Shown here piece by piece: positions 14,572-22,267 of a DNA stretch of 29,001 nucleotides; the first letter of the stretch is position 1, and the number at the start of each line of letters is the position of its first letter. This stretch comes from CAYYJS01 sp964472315 (GTDB lineage Bacteria; Verrucomicrobiota; Kiritimatiellia; UBA8416). The position numbers and the translations under genes are program-made. The notes under the pieces are model-generated. The model was not told the DNA's origin, ran no database searches, and saw only the letters and a program-made list of their open reading frames with translations. The stretch spans positions 1-29,001 of the forward strand of contig CAYYJS010000042.1 of NCBI GenBank assembly GCA_964472315.1, in the 5' to 3' direction.

Positions 14572-16316
14572 GTCTCGCTCTTCCGCGCCACGCGGACGAC
14601 TTCGTCGACGCTCGTGACCCCGGCGAGCACCTTCTTCCAGCCGTCGTTGCGCAGCGCCACCATGCCGTTGGCGATCGCGACTTCCTTGATCTCGTTGGCC
14701 GGGCGGCGTTGCACGACCAGATTCCGGATGTTGTCGTGCATCATCATAATCTCGATGATCGCGCAACGCCCGTGATAGCCGGTGAAGTTGCAGTCCGGAC
14801 AGCCGTCGCCATGCAGAAACCGCGCGCCCTCCATGCGGTCCGGAAATGCCGCGGCGACCTCGGCGCGGATCACGGGGGACGGCTCGACCGGTCCGCCGCA
14901 CGACTTGCAGACGCGGCGCACGAGGCGCTGGGCGATGGCACCCTCCAGGCACGACGAGATCAGGAACGGTTCGACCCCCATGTCCGACAGCCGCGTCACG
15001 GCGCTGGGGGCGTCGTTCGTGTGCAGCGTGCTGAACACGAGGTGACCGGTCAGCGACGCCCGCACGGCGATGTCGGCGGTCTCCGAGTCGCGAATCTCCC
15101 CGATCAGGATGACGTCGGGGTCGTGCCGCAGGATCGAGCGCAGGATGTTGGCGAAGGTCAACCCGATCTTCGCATGCGCCTGAATCTGGCTGATGCCCTT
15201 CATCTGATACTCGATCGGGTCTTCCACGGTGATGACCTTGATGCCGACGTGGTTGACTTGCGCGAGCAACGCATACAGGGTCGTCGTCTTGCCGCTGCCG
15301 GTGGGTCCCGTCAGCAGAATCACGCCGTGCGGCAGCGCCGTCAGTTCGCGGATGTACGGCATCTGGCTTTGGGTCAGGCCCAGGTTCTCCAGATCGACAA
15401 ACGAGGAATTGCGGCTGAGGATGCGCATGTTCACCGTCTCGCCGTGTCCGGACGGCAGCACGGACACGCGCAGGTCGTATTCGTTCCCGCGCAGCTTCAC
15501 CTTGATGCGTCCGTCGTGCGGCTTGCGGCGTTCGGCGATATCCATGTCGGCCATGATCTTCACCGCGGACGCCACCGACCGGCACAGACGTCCGACGCCC
15601 TGCGGCAGCGGGATTTCCTGCAAGATGCCGTCGATGCGGAAGCGCAGCCGGAGAGACTCCTCGAACGGCTCGATATGGATATCGGTCGCTTCCATCTTGA
15701 TGGCTTCGGCGATGACCTGGTTGATGAAGCGGACCACGCCGATGTTGCTTTTCCGATCCTCGAGGTCGTGCGAGTCGATGGCCTCCGTTTCGTCGTCATC
15801 CGGCGCTTCGATCAGTTCGTCGAGCGTCTCGGCGCCGAGGCCGTAGAAGTGGGTCAGCGACTTCTGGACATCGGCCTCCGTGCACAGCACCCAGTCGACG
15901 GTCTTGTCCAGCAGCATGCGCAGCCCGTCGACCGTGGCCAGATCGGGCACCGAACTGGTGGCGATGGTAACCTCGCCGTCGTTGAGCGCCACGGGCAGGA
16001 TCTTGTAGCGCAGGGCCACGCGCGACTGGATCGATCGCGGCACGCTCGGATCGACTTCGAGTTCGGCGAGGTGACGGAACGGAATGCCGGTGAGCTCGGA
16101 CAGAATCGTCAGCGCTTCAGCCTCGCCGACAAGCGACTCGGACACGACAAGCGTGTGGAGCGACTGTCCCGTGAGCGTCTGGCGCGAATCCAATTCGGCC
16201 ATCTGTTCCGGGACGACGAGTTGACGCTTCTCGAGTTCCTGCCGGAACTCGAGCATCAACTGATCGCTAAAGAATCGTCGTTCACAGTTCCGCGGCTGTG
16301 TCGGGTTGTTTGACAT
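14568..16316 (-). CDS. gspE: GspE/PilB-type assembly ATPase
   Basis: 582 residues; cytoplasmic hexameric ATPase that drives pseudopilus assembly. N-terminal MshEN/T2SSE_N region (about 40-155), then the ATPase core with Walker A GPTGSGKT (337-344), the Asp box around VITVEDPIEYQ (361-371), Walker B ILIGEIRDSE (403-412) and the His box GHLVFSTLHTND (424-435). The zinc-binding pairs CKSC (470-473) and CPDC (506-509) mark GspE/PilB rather than the PilT retraction ATPase. An acidic stretch (about 167-187) separates the two halves. I chose ATG 16316, which has GGAAGG five bases upstream and overlaps the gspC-like gene by 35 bases. The stop overlaps gspG as ATGA. Confidence 0.94.
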   Translation of the reverse strand: MSNNPTQPRNCERRFFSDQLMLEFRQELEKRQLVVPEQMAELDSRQTLTGQSLHTLVVSESLVGEAEALTILSELTGIPFRHLAELEVDPSVPRSIQSRVALRYKILPVALNDGEVTIATSSVPDLATVDGLRMLLDKTVDWVLCTEADVQKSLTHFYGLGAETLDELIEAPDDDETEAIDSHDLEDRKSNIGVVRFINQVIAEAIKMEATDIHIEPFEESLRLRFRIDGILQEIPLPQGVGRLCRSVASAVKIMADMDIAERRKPHDGRIKVKLRGNEYDLRVSVLPSGHGETVNMRILSRNSSFVDLENLGLTQSQMPYIRELTALPHGVILLTGPTGSGKTTTLYALLAQVNHVGIKVITVEDPIEYQMKGISQIQAHAKIGLTFANILRSILRHDPDVILIGEIRDSETADIAVRASLTGHLVFSTLHTNDAPSAVTRLSDMGVEPFLISSCLEGAIAQRLVRRVCKSCGGPVEPSPVIRAEVAAAFPDRMEGARFLHGDGCPDCNFTGYHGRCAIIEIMMMHDNIRNLVVQRRPANEIKEVAIANGMVALRNDGWKKVLAGVTSVDEVVRVARKSET

Positions 16317-16965
16317 GGCGTCCTTCCACAAAGCTGTTGGCCTCGCCGAGCGGCAACTCGATCACCTCGCCGTCGCTCGTCGCCAGCGATACGCCCTCAA
16401 TCGTGACCGCGCGGACCGCCGTGCCGTAGTCGTCGACGGTTTGGCCGACATCGCGGAAGATGCGGCGGTTGTTCTCGGAGTCCTCGATCAGGGCCAGCGT
16501 ATGTCCGTCGGAGCGTTTGAATATGCCGCGGTAGATCAGCGTGACCGAGCGGGGACCGGCGTCGCCCACCGGGCCGGCGGGAGTCGGCGGCGGCGTGACG
16601 GGCGTGGCGACCACCGGCACCACGGGGGGCGACGGCGGCAGCGGGGGGCGCTCCGGCGACGGCAACAGGAACTCGTTGGGATCGCCCCGGCGCAGCCGGC
16701 GCCGCGGCTCGCGGGCGGGACGGAACGGGGTTTCCGGCACCAGCGCGGGATCGACGGCAAGCTGCGCCTGCACGTAGTCCAATATGTCGAGGTGGACGCG
16801 CGCCTTCGCCGGACGTGCCCCGCCGCCGCCCGACGGCAGGCCATCCTCCGGCGGGTTGATTTCCTGTCGCACCCACCAGCCGGCGACCAGCAGAAACGCG
16901 GCCACCGTGGCGACGAAGACGCCGCGCGCGTTGGCCCGCATCAACCATTGCCAGAACCGTTCCAT
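16282..16965 (-). CDS. GspC/PilP-like inner-membrane protein
   Basis: 227 residues. One transmembrane helix near the N-terminus (about 15-32), a long proline-rich stretch in the middle (about 95-135, with PPLPPSPPVVPVV) and a C-terminal compact domain (about 138-215, SVTLIYRGIFKRSDGHTLAL onward) that resembles the HR domain of GspC or the PilP fold: a run of short strands around a YRG motif. In both families this domain touches the N0 domain of the secretin and links inner and outer membrane parts. There is no PDZ domain. Start at ATG 16965 with GGGAG upstream; it begins 12 bases after the gspM-like gene. The call rests on topology and position more than on strong motifs. Confidence 0.65.
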   Translation of the reverse strand: MERFWQWLMRANARGVFVATVAAFLLVAGWWVRQEINPPEDGLPSGGGGARPAKARVHLDILDYVQAQLAVDPALVPETPFRPAREPRRRLRRGDPNEFLLPSPERPPLPPSPPVVPVVATPVTPPPTPAGPVGDAGPRSVTLIYRGIFKRSDGHTLALIEDSENNRRIFRDVGQTVDDYGTAVRAVTIEGVSLATSDGEVIELPLGEANSFVEGRHVKQPDTAAEL

Positions 16966-16977
16966 CGCTCTCCCATC

Positions 16978-17739
16978 CTACTTCAGAATCAGGGCGCTCA
17001 TCACCGCGTTGACGCGCAACGGGGCCTCTTCGCGCGGCCCGGTGTTGATCCGCAACTGGCGGAACACGAACACGCGGTTCTTCTCGAATACCGAATGCAG
17101 AAGATCATACAGCGTTTCGAGCGAGATATCGAACTCGGCTTTCACGGGAAACTCCTCGAGGAACACATCCCGCCCGCCTTCCGCCCGCCGGTGCAGGATC
17201 GGCGCCTGGGGTTCGATCGCGATCAGACGCGCGATGCGGCGGTCGAGCGCCAGGTCCGCCAGTTTCTCGATGGCGCGAAGCTGGAGCATCAGCACCCGCG
17301 CGTCCTCCTGCGATGTCACCGCCTCCTGCATGCCGAGGTTGCGCGGGATCAGCTCGATACCGAGCAGGCTGGACTTCTCGTTGAGCCGGGCGCGCTCGTT
17401 GAGCAGCTCCACTTTGTAGTCGATCTTGCCGACATTGGCGCCCACCAACGCTTCCGTCTTCGTGTACGTGCTCAGCCGCTTGCGGACCTCCTGCCATTCC
17501 TCCTGCACTCGGACGAAGGCCTGCTCGACGGCTTTCCGTTCGTTGGCCAGATCGTCCTTGCTCATGTTGGCGTAGCGGCTGCCGCGGTGCTTCTCCCACT
17601 TGCGGGCGATTTCGGCGCGCCGCTGGACTTGCGGGTGTAACAGCCAGAACCACAGGCCGAAAATGGCGATCGCGCTGAGTCCGATGATCAGCACCACCTG
17701 CTGACGCTCCGAAATCAGGCGCCGGCGGGACGTGCTCAT
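16978..17739 (-). CDS. GspM/PilO-like inner-membrane protein
   Basis: 253 residues. A short basic cytoplasmic N-terminus, one transmembrane helix (about 15-34), then a long charged helical region (about 35-150, likely coiled coil) and a C-terminal region (about 175-250) that could be the ferredoxin-like domain of PilO and GspM. No catalytic motif. Position between the PilM-PilN-like protein and the PilP-like protein is what identifies it. In Akkermansia the protein at the matching place, Amuc_1100, also has a PilO/GspM-like fold; that comparison is from memory. The ATG overlaps the upstream stop as ATGA, which fixes the start. Confidence 0.65.
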   Translation of the reverse strand: MSTSRRRLISERQQVVLIIGLSAIAIFGLWFWLLHPQVQRRAEIARKWEKHRGSRYANMSKDDLANERKAVEQAFVRVQEEWQEVRKRLSTYTKTEALVGANVGKIDYKVELLNERARLNEKSSLLGIELIPRNLGMQEAVTSQEDARVLMLQLRAIEKLADLALDRRIARLIAIEPQAPILHRRAEGGRDVFLEEFPVKAEFDISLETLYDLLHSVFEKNRVFVFRQLRINTGPREEAPLRVNAVMSALILK

Positions 17740-19421
17740 GGCGTTTCCACCTCCAACAGGATGACGAAGTGACTGTGCGTAATGTTCGTGGCCCACGGCA
17801 GGAACCGCTCCGAGGGCACCTTCTGGTCATCGTAGATCAGATCGGCGGACTTGATCGGTTCGGTGTCCGTCAACCGCCCGATCAGGTCTTTGACCGTGGA
17901 CAGGTTCTCCTTCGGCGTATAGCCTTCCACGACAAACCGCGTCGGCAGGGCCGGCGGCGGCGGGAAGGCCTCCGCGACTTTCGCTTCCGCGACAGGACGG
18001 ATGTCGCGCATCCCCGGACGCGCATCGCGACGCTTTGTCGACAACGCCTCCTCCGGCGTCGGCGCGTAGTAGGAATGCTCGTCGCTGATCATGGAAATCC
18101 AGTCGTGCGGGTCGAGCGATTCCGACACCGCGGTGATCAGCTCGCGGTACAGCGGACCCATCTTCAGGAGTTCCATCACCGGGGCGCACTGTCGGCGCAA
18201 GGCCTCGATTTCCGCCTCGCGCTGTTCGATGCCGGTGGTCAGGTTGCGCAGTTCCGTCACGGTCTTCTCGGCCGCGCGCAACTGCGCGCTCTGCCGTCCG
18301 ATCGCCCGTATCCCGCCGACGATGAAGACACCCAGACTCAGCGCCACGGCCACGCCGGACGCGATCCAATACGGCTTCTTCTCGCGGAAGACCAGCTCGT
18401 GACGGACGTACTCGGGCAGCAGGCTGACCGGCGCAAGCCCGGCGCCGAGGGCGCCGATGCCGAGCCCGGCCGCGACGGCGAAATGCTCCGACTTGGCGGC
18501 GATCAGGCGGCCGAAAGCGGTCGCCCCATCCTCGACGGGCAGGCCGGTCGCCTCGTGAAGCTGTTCGCGCAGGCCGCGCAGCAGGCTGCCGCCGCCACAC
18601 AGGACGATCCGCTCCGGCGCCAGATCCGGCTCCCGCACCTGGTTGCGAAACGCCGCCAGGCAGCTCTGAACCTCTCCGAGCCAGACGCCCGCGACGGCTT
18701 GCAGTCTGGCGCTGGATTCGGCGTCCGCGCCGTTCAGACCGGTCTGCGCCATCTTGTACGTATCCGCCTGGTTCGCCGACATCGCGTTGCCCGTGCGCAG
18801 GGCATCGGTGAAGGTCTCGCCGCCACACTTGAAACTGCGCGCGAAAAGCATGCCGTGACGGCAACCGAAAGCGACTTCCGTATGGCCATGGCCGACGTTG
18901 ACGACCATGCGGGGGCCGACCGCGTCCCGTTGCGCGCAGGCCAGAACATTGATCAGCGCGACGGGCGATGGGGCCAGGTCAACCGTGTTCAGCCGCAGGG
19001 ACTCGCCATAGCCGAGCAGCGTATCGAGCACGGCCGGCCGGGTCATAACGATGAGCAACCGGCGACGATCGGCGACCGTGCAGGGCGCGTAGCCGTGCGC
19101 CATGGTCTCGGACGCGATCTCGTTGAACTTCCCGACTTCCATGGCCGCCGCCGCCGCATCCTGGCGGGGATCGTCCTTCTGAAGCTGGAAAGACTGGAAG
19201 ACGCAATCCCGCCCGGGCACGCCGAGCGCGACCGGCATCTTCGCGATGCCTGTCTTCTCCAACCACGGCCGTATCAGACGGTCCGGATTCGCATCGTTCA
19301 ACGGCAGATGCAGCAGTTCGGTGCGCGTCACCGCCACGCGCCCCTGTCGCACCGTGACCCACGCCGCCTTGAGGGCGTGACGGCCGATATCCAGACCTAC
19401 GACTGTGTGTCGCTTTGACAT
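17736..19421 (-). CDS. GspL-like PilM-PilN fusion protein
   Basis: 561 residues. The first part (about 1-345) is a PilM-type actin-like ATPase fold: VVGLDIGRHALKAAWV as phosphate-1, MVVNVGHGHTEVAF as phosphate-2 and RIVLCGGGSLLRGL as the adenosine motif. A transmembrane helix follows (about 350-372), then a charged coiled coil and a periplasmic domain with RFVVEGYTPKENLSTVKDLI, as in PilN. So cytoplasmic PilM and membrane PilN, separate in type IV pilus operons, are one chain here, the same topology as GspL of T2SS. It should bind GspE on the inside and the GspM-like protein outside. The start at 19421 (MSKRH) has AGGA very close; ATG 19436 is an alternative with a similarly weak site. Confidence 0.85.
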   Translation of the reverse strand: MSKRHTVVGLDIGRHALKAAWVTVRQGRVAVTRTELLHLPLNDANPDRLIRPWLEKTGIAKMPVALGVPGRDCVFQSFQLQKDDPRQDAAAAAMEVGKFNEIASETMAHGYAPCTVADRRRLLIVMTRPAVLDTLLGYGESLRLNTVDLAPSPVALINVLACAQRDAVGPRMVVNVGHGHTEVAFGCRHGMLFARSFKCGGETFTDALRTGNAMSANQADTYKMAQTGLNGADAESSARLQAVAGVWLGEVQSCLAAFRNQVREPDLAPERIVLCGGGSLLRGLREQLHEATGLPVEDGATAFGRLIAAKSEHFAVAAGLGIGALGAGLAPVSLLPEYVRHELVFREKKPYWIASGVAVALSLGVFIVGGIRAIGRQSAQLRAAEKTVTELRNLTTGIEQREAEIEALRRQCAPVMELLKMGPLYRELITAVSESLDPHDWISMISDEHSYYAPTPEEALSTKRRDARPGMRDIRPVAEAKVAEAFPPPPALPTRFVVEGYTPKENLSTVKDLIGRLTDTEPIKSADLIYDDQKVPSERFLPWATNITHSHFVILLEVETP

Positions 19422-19520
19422 ATTCCTATGAGCCATGGGCCTCGCCGATGCGCCGGCCCAACCTTTTCACCGCGGGAGAGGTCGGTCAGGGCGTCATCCC
19501 CGCCGCTCCACGCGCCATTT

Positions 19521-21443
19521 TCAGATACCCGGGTCCTCGGCCAACGGCACGAAACCCACATCGATGGGTTCCTCGACCGGCAGATCCATCGTCGGCGTTT
19601 CCCCGCCGATCGGCACCAGACTCTCGCCACGCTCCGAGATGATCGTGGCGGTGACGAAGACCAGCAGGTTCTGCTTCGTCTCGTCCACATTGTCATGCTC
19701 GAAGAACCGCCCGAGAAACGGAATCGCCGACAGGAAAGGCACGCTGTGCCGGGTCTTGGTCTCGGACGAGGAGATAAGCCCGCCCATGATGACCGTCTCG
19801 CCGCTGTGCACGATGACTTCGGTCTCGATCACACTCTTCCTGAAGATTGGCAGTTTAACCAGCGAGGTCCCGTTCGTCGTGGCCGTATCCTGGCCGTTGT
19901 TGTTGTTGTTATTGTTGTTGTTGCTCGTCCGCGAATCGTCCGCGACCTCGTAGAACTCGTAGCGGACAAACTCGCTGATCGAGGGCATCATGCGCAGATT
20001 GATCGACTGCATATCGGCGCCGACGCTGGGCGTCACATTCAATTCGATCCCCAATTCCTCGACTTGCGGCGATCCGACCGGCACCAGGATCGAGCTGTAG
20101 ACCGTGTTGCCCTGCGTCGTGACATCGGTCGGCACCGACTGCACGTCGTATTCCTCGAAGTACCGGAAATCCTCGCCGATGCGCATCATGGCCGGCTTGT
20201 TGTTCACGGTCGTCACCTTGGGCACGGAGAGCGTCCGGGACTTGCCGGAGGTCTCGAGCGCATGCAGCACCGCCTGGAACACCGGATCCGTAAGCAACCC
20301 CTGATAGGTCAGGTTCATGCCGGAGACCCCGTTGGCAAACGGCGTGAAACCGATCCCCGCGCCACTATTGATCTGCGTGCGCGTGGCCGGCGAGGGCACG
20401 CCGTTGTTGTAGACCATTTTACGGCTGACGTTGAGCGGGCTGTTGAGCACCCAATCGATGCCCAACTCGCGCAGATCGCTGACGCTCGTGCTGATGAAGC
20501 GGGCCTCGATGAGCACCTGCGGCGGCGTCACGTCCAGGGCGTCCACAATGGCTTCGATCTTCGCCAGGTTCTGCCGCGTGTTCTTCGCGATCAGCACGTG
20601 CGCCTTGTTGTCGAACAGCAGGTCCGAACCCTCAAGCGCGCTCACGAACCGCCGGATGGCCGTGATGGCATTGATGCCTTCGGCGCCGGCTTCGACCTCG
20701 TCGTTCGCCAACCCCTTGCGGAGACGGTAGATACGCGTCTCCATGGGCACCGCGCCCTCGCTATCGTCCGCGGCCGTCACCCAGATGACGTTCCGGCCGA
20801 CATAGAACTGCACACCCAGGTTGCGGGCGGCGAAGTCAAGAATCTCCGACAGCGGCACATTCTCGGCGTGCACGGTCATGGTCCTGGATGGCTCCGCCTC
20901 CGCGCCACCGGCGCCACCGCCGGCAATCGCGCTGTCGGCGATCATATTGATGTTCTCGGACGTGCCGATCGCGAGGATGAACGCATCCAACGAAACCTGC
21001 TCCAAGTGCACGGTAACGGTCCGATCCAAGGCCTTCTGCATCTCGGATTCCTGCGTCTTCAGCGAACCTGTCTCGCCGGCGACGTGCCGCACCAACCCGT
21101 AGGTGCCGGGCACGTTCAGCCGTCCTTCGATATCGGCCAGCATCCGGCGGCGGGACGGGTCGGACCCGAGCGTGTTGATCTGGCCCTGACGATCCGTCAG
21201 GGCGGTCACGATACGGCCCTGCAACTCTGCCAACCCCGGCATCATGGCATCCTCGCGGCCCAAGTCGATGCAGGCGATCATGGCATCCGTGTACTGGCCC
21301 CGCCGATACAAGGCCTCGGCGTCGAGAATCCGCTTGTCGGGAGCGGCATTCGCCGTCGCTTCCGGCGAGGTCGACAGGCATCCGCTCATGGCCAGACCGG
21401 CGAACATCGTCAGGGCCACGGCCCACGTCATGTGTCTTTTCAT
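19521..21443 (-). CDS. gspD: Secretin lipoprotein (GspD/PilQ family)
   Basis: 640 residues; outer-membrane channel of the secretion machine. The N-terminus is a lipoprotein signal ending at LAMSGC (Cys22), so the protein may be lipid-anchored without a separate pilotin. After a helical segment (about 35-90) come N0/STN-like and N1-like domains (about 150-330, with SLDAFILAIG and VPLSEILDFAARNLGVQFYV). The secretin core follows, with QVLIEARFISTSVSDLRELG, KSRTLSVPKVTTVNNKPA, HSGETVIMGGLISSSETKT and the signature VPFLSAIPFLGRFF near 567-580. A run of nine Asn (about 508-516) interrupts the barrel region. AGGA lies five bases upstream of the ATG at 21443. It begins 8 bases after the leading prepilin gene and is followed by a 99-base gap before the PilM-PilN gene. 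Confidence 0.93.
   Translation of the reverse strand: MKRHMTWAVALTMFAGLAMSGCLSTSPEATANAAPDKRILDAEALYRRGQYTDAMIACIDLGREDAMMPGLAELQGRIVTALTDRQGQINTLGSDPSRRRMLADIEGRLNVPGTYGLVRHVAGETGSLKTQESEMQKALDRTVTVHLEQVSLDAFILAIGTSENINMIADSAIAGGGAGGAEAEPSRTMTVHAENVPLSEILDFAARNLGVQFYVGRNVIWVTAADDSEGAVPMETRIYRLRKGLANDEVEAGAEGINAITAIRRFVSALEGSDLLFDNKAHVLIAKNTRQNLAKIEAIVDALDVTPPQVLIEARFISTSVSDLRELGIDWVLNSPLNVSRKMVYNNGVPSPATRTQINSGAGIGFTPFANGVSGMNLTYQGLLTDPVFQAVLHALETSGKSRTLSVPKVTTVNNKPAMMRIGEDFRYFEEYDVQSVPTDVTTQGNTVYSSILVPVGSPQVEELGIELNVTPSVGADMQSINLRMMPSISEFVRYEFYEVADDSRTSNNNNNNNNNGQDTATTNGTSLVKLPIFRKSVIETEVIVHSGETVIMGGLISSSETKTRHSVPFLSAIPFLGRFFEHDNVDETKQNLLVFVTATIISERGESLVPIGGETPTMDLPVEEPIDVGFVPLAEDPGI
19896..19922 (-). 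repeat. AAC trinucleotide repeat encoding poly-Asn in the secretin
   Basis: Nine Asn codons in a row, eight AAC and one AAT on the minus strand, lie within gspD. A triplet repeat keeps the frame, so length change would alter only the loop. It is flanked by Ser/Thr/Asn/Asp-rich residues, consistent with a flexible surface loop between strands of the secretin domain. Confidence 0.85.
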
Positions 21444-21451
21444 AGTGTCCT

Positions 21452-22201
21452 TCACTCCACCCCGTCCACGCGCTCTTCCCATTCCAACGGCGCGACAAAG
21501 ATATTCCCCGCGTAGCCGACATTCACTGTCAAGTGACCGCGGAAGCGGAACCCGGTCTCGGCATCCCGCGCCTGCACCTTCCCCTCGTTCCAGTGGTGAA
21601 AGCACCGGATGATCGGCATACGCGATTCGCTGTAGGGCTGGTCGCCATTGGCCGCGTCTCCGTTACGGAGCTGATTCAGCTTGGCCACCTGCCAGGTACT
21701 GTTCGTCCCCGACCAGGAACAGGGCGCCCCGTTGAACTCGTACAGGTAGCTGCATCGCGTGACATCCGCGTTCCGCCCGTGCGACGTCCCGTTGCGGCTC
21801 ACGTCGTCGGCCTCCTCATATTGCGATGTGTCGTTCGTCTCCTTTTCATAGGCCCGCTGCATGTCGTCCCCGCCGTGTCCAGGCTTCCCGCCATCGCTTC
21901 CGTTCGATTTGTCGGTCGGACACACATAAAGCTCCTGGGTATCGATGTAGTCCGGGTACAGGTTCGAGAGCCAGGCCGGGTTCTTGCCGCGGTTCTCGGA
22001 GCGAAACACGTTCAACGCCACGGCAAACTGGCGCAGGTTGCTCTTGCACTTCGTCTGGCGGGCCTTGGACGACGCCCTGCCGACGATCGGGATAAGCAGA
22101 CCGACGAGGAGGCCCAGAATGCCAACCACCGCCAGCATCTCCAACAGCGTGAATCCGCATCGTGGCCGACCCCTACTACAACAAACAATAGCATCGCACA
22201 T
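21452..22201 (-). CDS. Prepilin-like protein heading the secretion operon
   Basis: 249 residues. A leader with several Cys (MCDAIVCCSRGRPRCG) precedes FTLLEMLAVVGILGLLVGLL with Glu5. The body has KCKSNLRQFAVALNVFRSEN, which is the N-terminal helix pattern of the large prepilin-like families (H-x9-DG and DUF1559 types) abundant in PVC bacteria, followed by a hydrophilic region rich in Asp, Asn and Ser, with Cys in YVCPTDK, TRCSYLYEF and APCSWSG. The C-terminal segment GHLTVNVGYAGNIFVAPLEW stands where those families have their HxDGHV-like motif. It is less like GspG-K than the others and may be cargo or a surface pilin rather than a tip component. The ATG at 22201 has no clear ribosome binding site. 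Promoter elements lie upstream. Confidence 0.78.
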   Translation of the reverse strand: MCDAIVCCSRGRPRCGFTLLEMLAVVGILGLLVGLLIPIVGRASSKARQTKCKSNLRQFAVALNVFRSENRGKNPAWLSNLYPDYIDTQELYVCPTDKSNGSDGGKPGHGGDDMQRAYEKETNDTSQYEEADDVSRNGTSHGRNADVTRCSYLYEFNGAPCSWSGTNSTWQVAKLNQLRNGDAANGDQPYSESRMPIIRCFHHWNEGKVQARDAETGFRFRGHLTVNVGYAGNIFVAPLEWEERVDGVE

Positions 22202-22212
22202 AGGTATACCCG

Positions 22213-22242
22213 TTGAAAAGTGTAGTCGCGTCACGCTATAGT
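22213..22242 (+). promoter_or_regulatory. Promoter-like element for the plus-strand envelope operon
   Basis: TTGAAA (22213-22218) and TATAGT (22237-22242), each matching the sigma-70 consensus at five of six bases, are separated by 18 bases. Transcription would begin near 22249, giving a short leader of about 20 bases before the ATG at 22268. The gap is clearly more AT-rich than the genes on both sides. Confidence 0.6.
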
Positions 22243-22248
22243 TCACAA
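22219..22248 (-). promoter_or_regulatory. Weaker divergent promoter-like element for the secretion operon
   Basis: On the minus strand TTGTGA (22243-22248) and TACACT (22219-22224) are spaced by 18 bases, each with four of six consensus matches. It overlaps the plus-strand promoter almost completely, so the two polymerases would exclude each other. It is the only candidate I see in front of the prepilin gene at 22201. Confidence 0.35.
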
Positions 22249-22267
22249 CAGCAAAAGCGAATTGAGG

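Noticed and set aside
14182..15585. A single 467-codon minus-strand gene ending in the gspG sequence
   Set aside because: Only the last 129 codons are pilin-like; the rest is the wrong frame of gspE. The ATG at 14571 overlaps the gspE stop in the pattern seen throughout the operon.
14709..16313. Open frame of 534 codons on the plus strand opposite gspE
   Set aside because: Antisense shadow of gspE; the protein has no recognisable domain, and gspE is clearly real.
17769..21515. Two long plus-strand open frames opposite the PilM-PilN and secretin genes
   Set aside because: Both lie fully antisense to genes with strong motifs, and their composition is that of codon-bias shadows.
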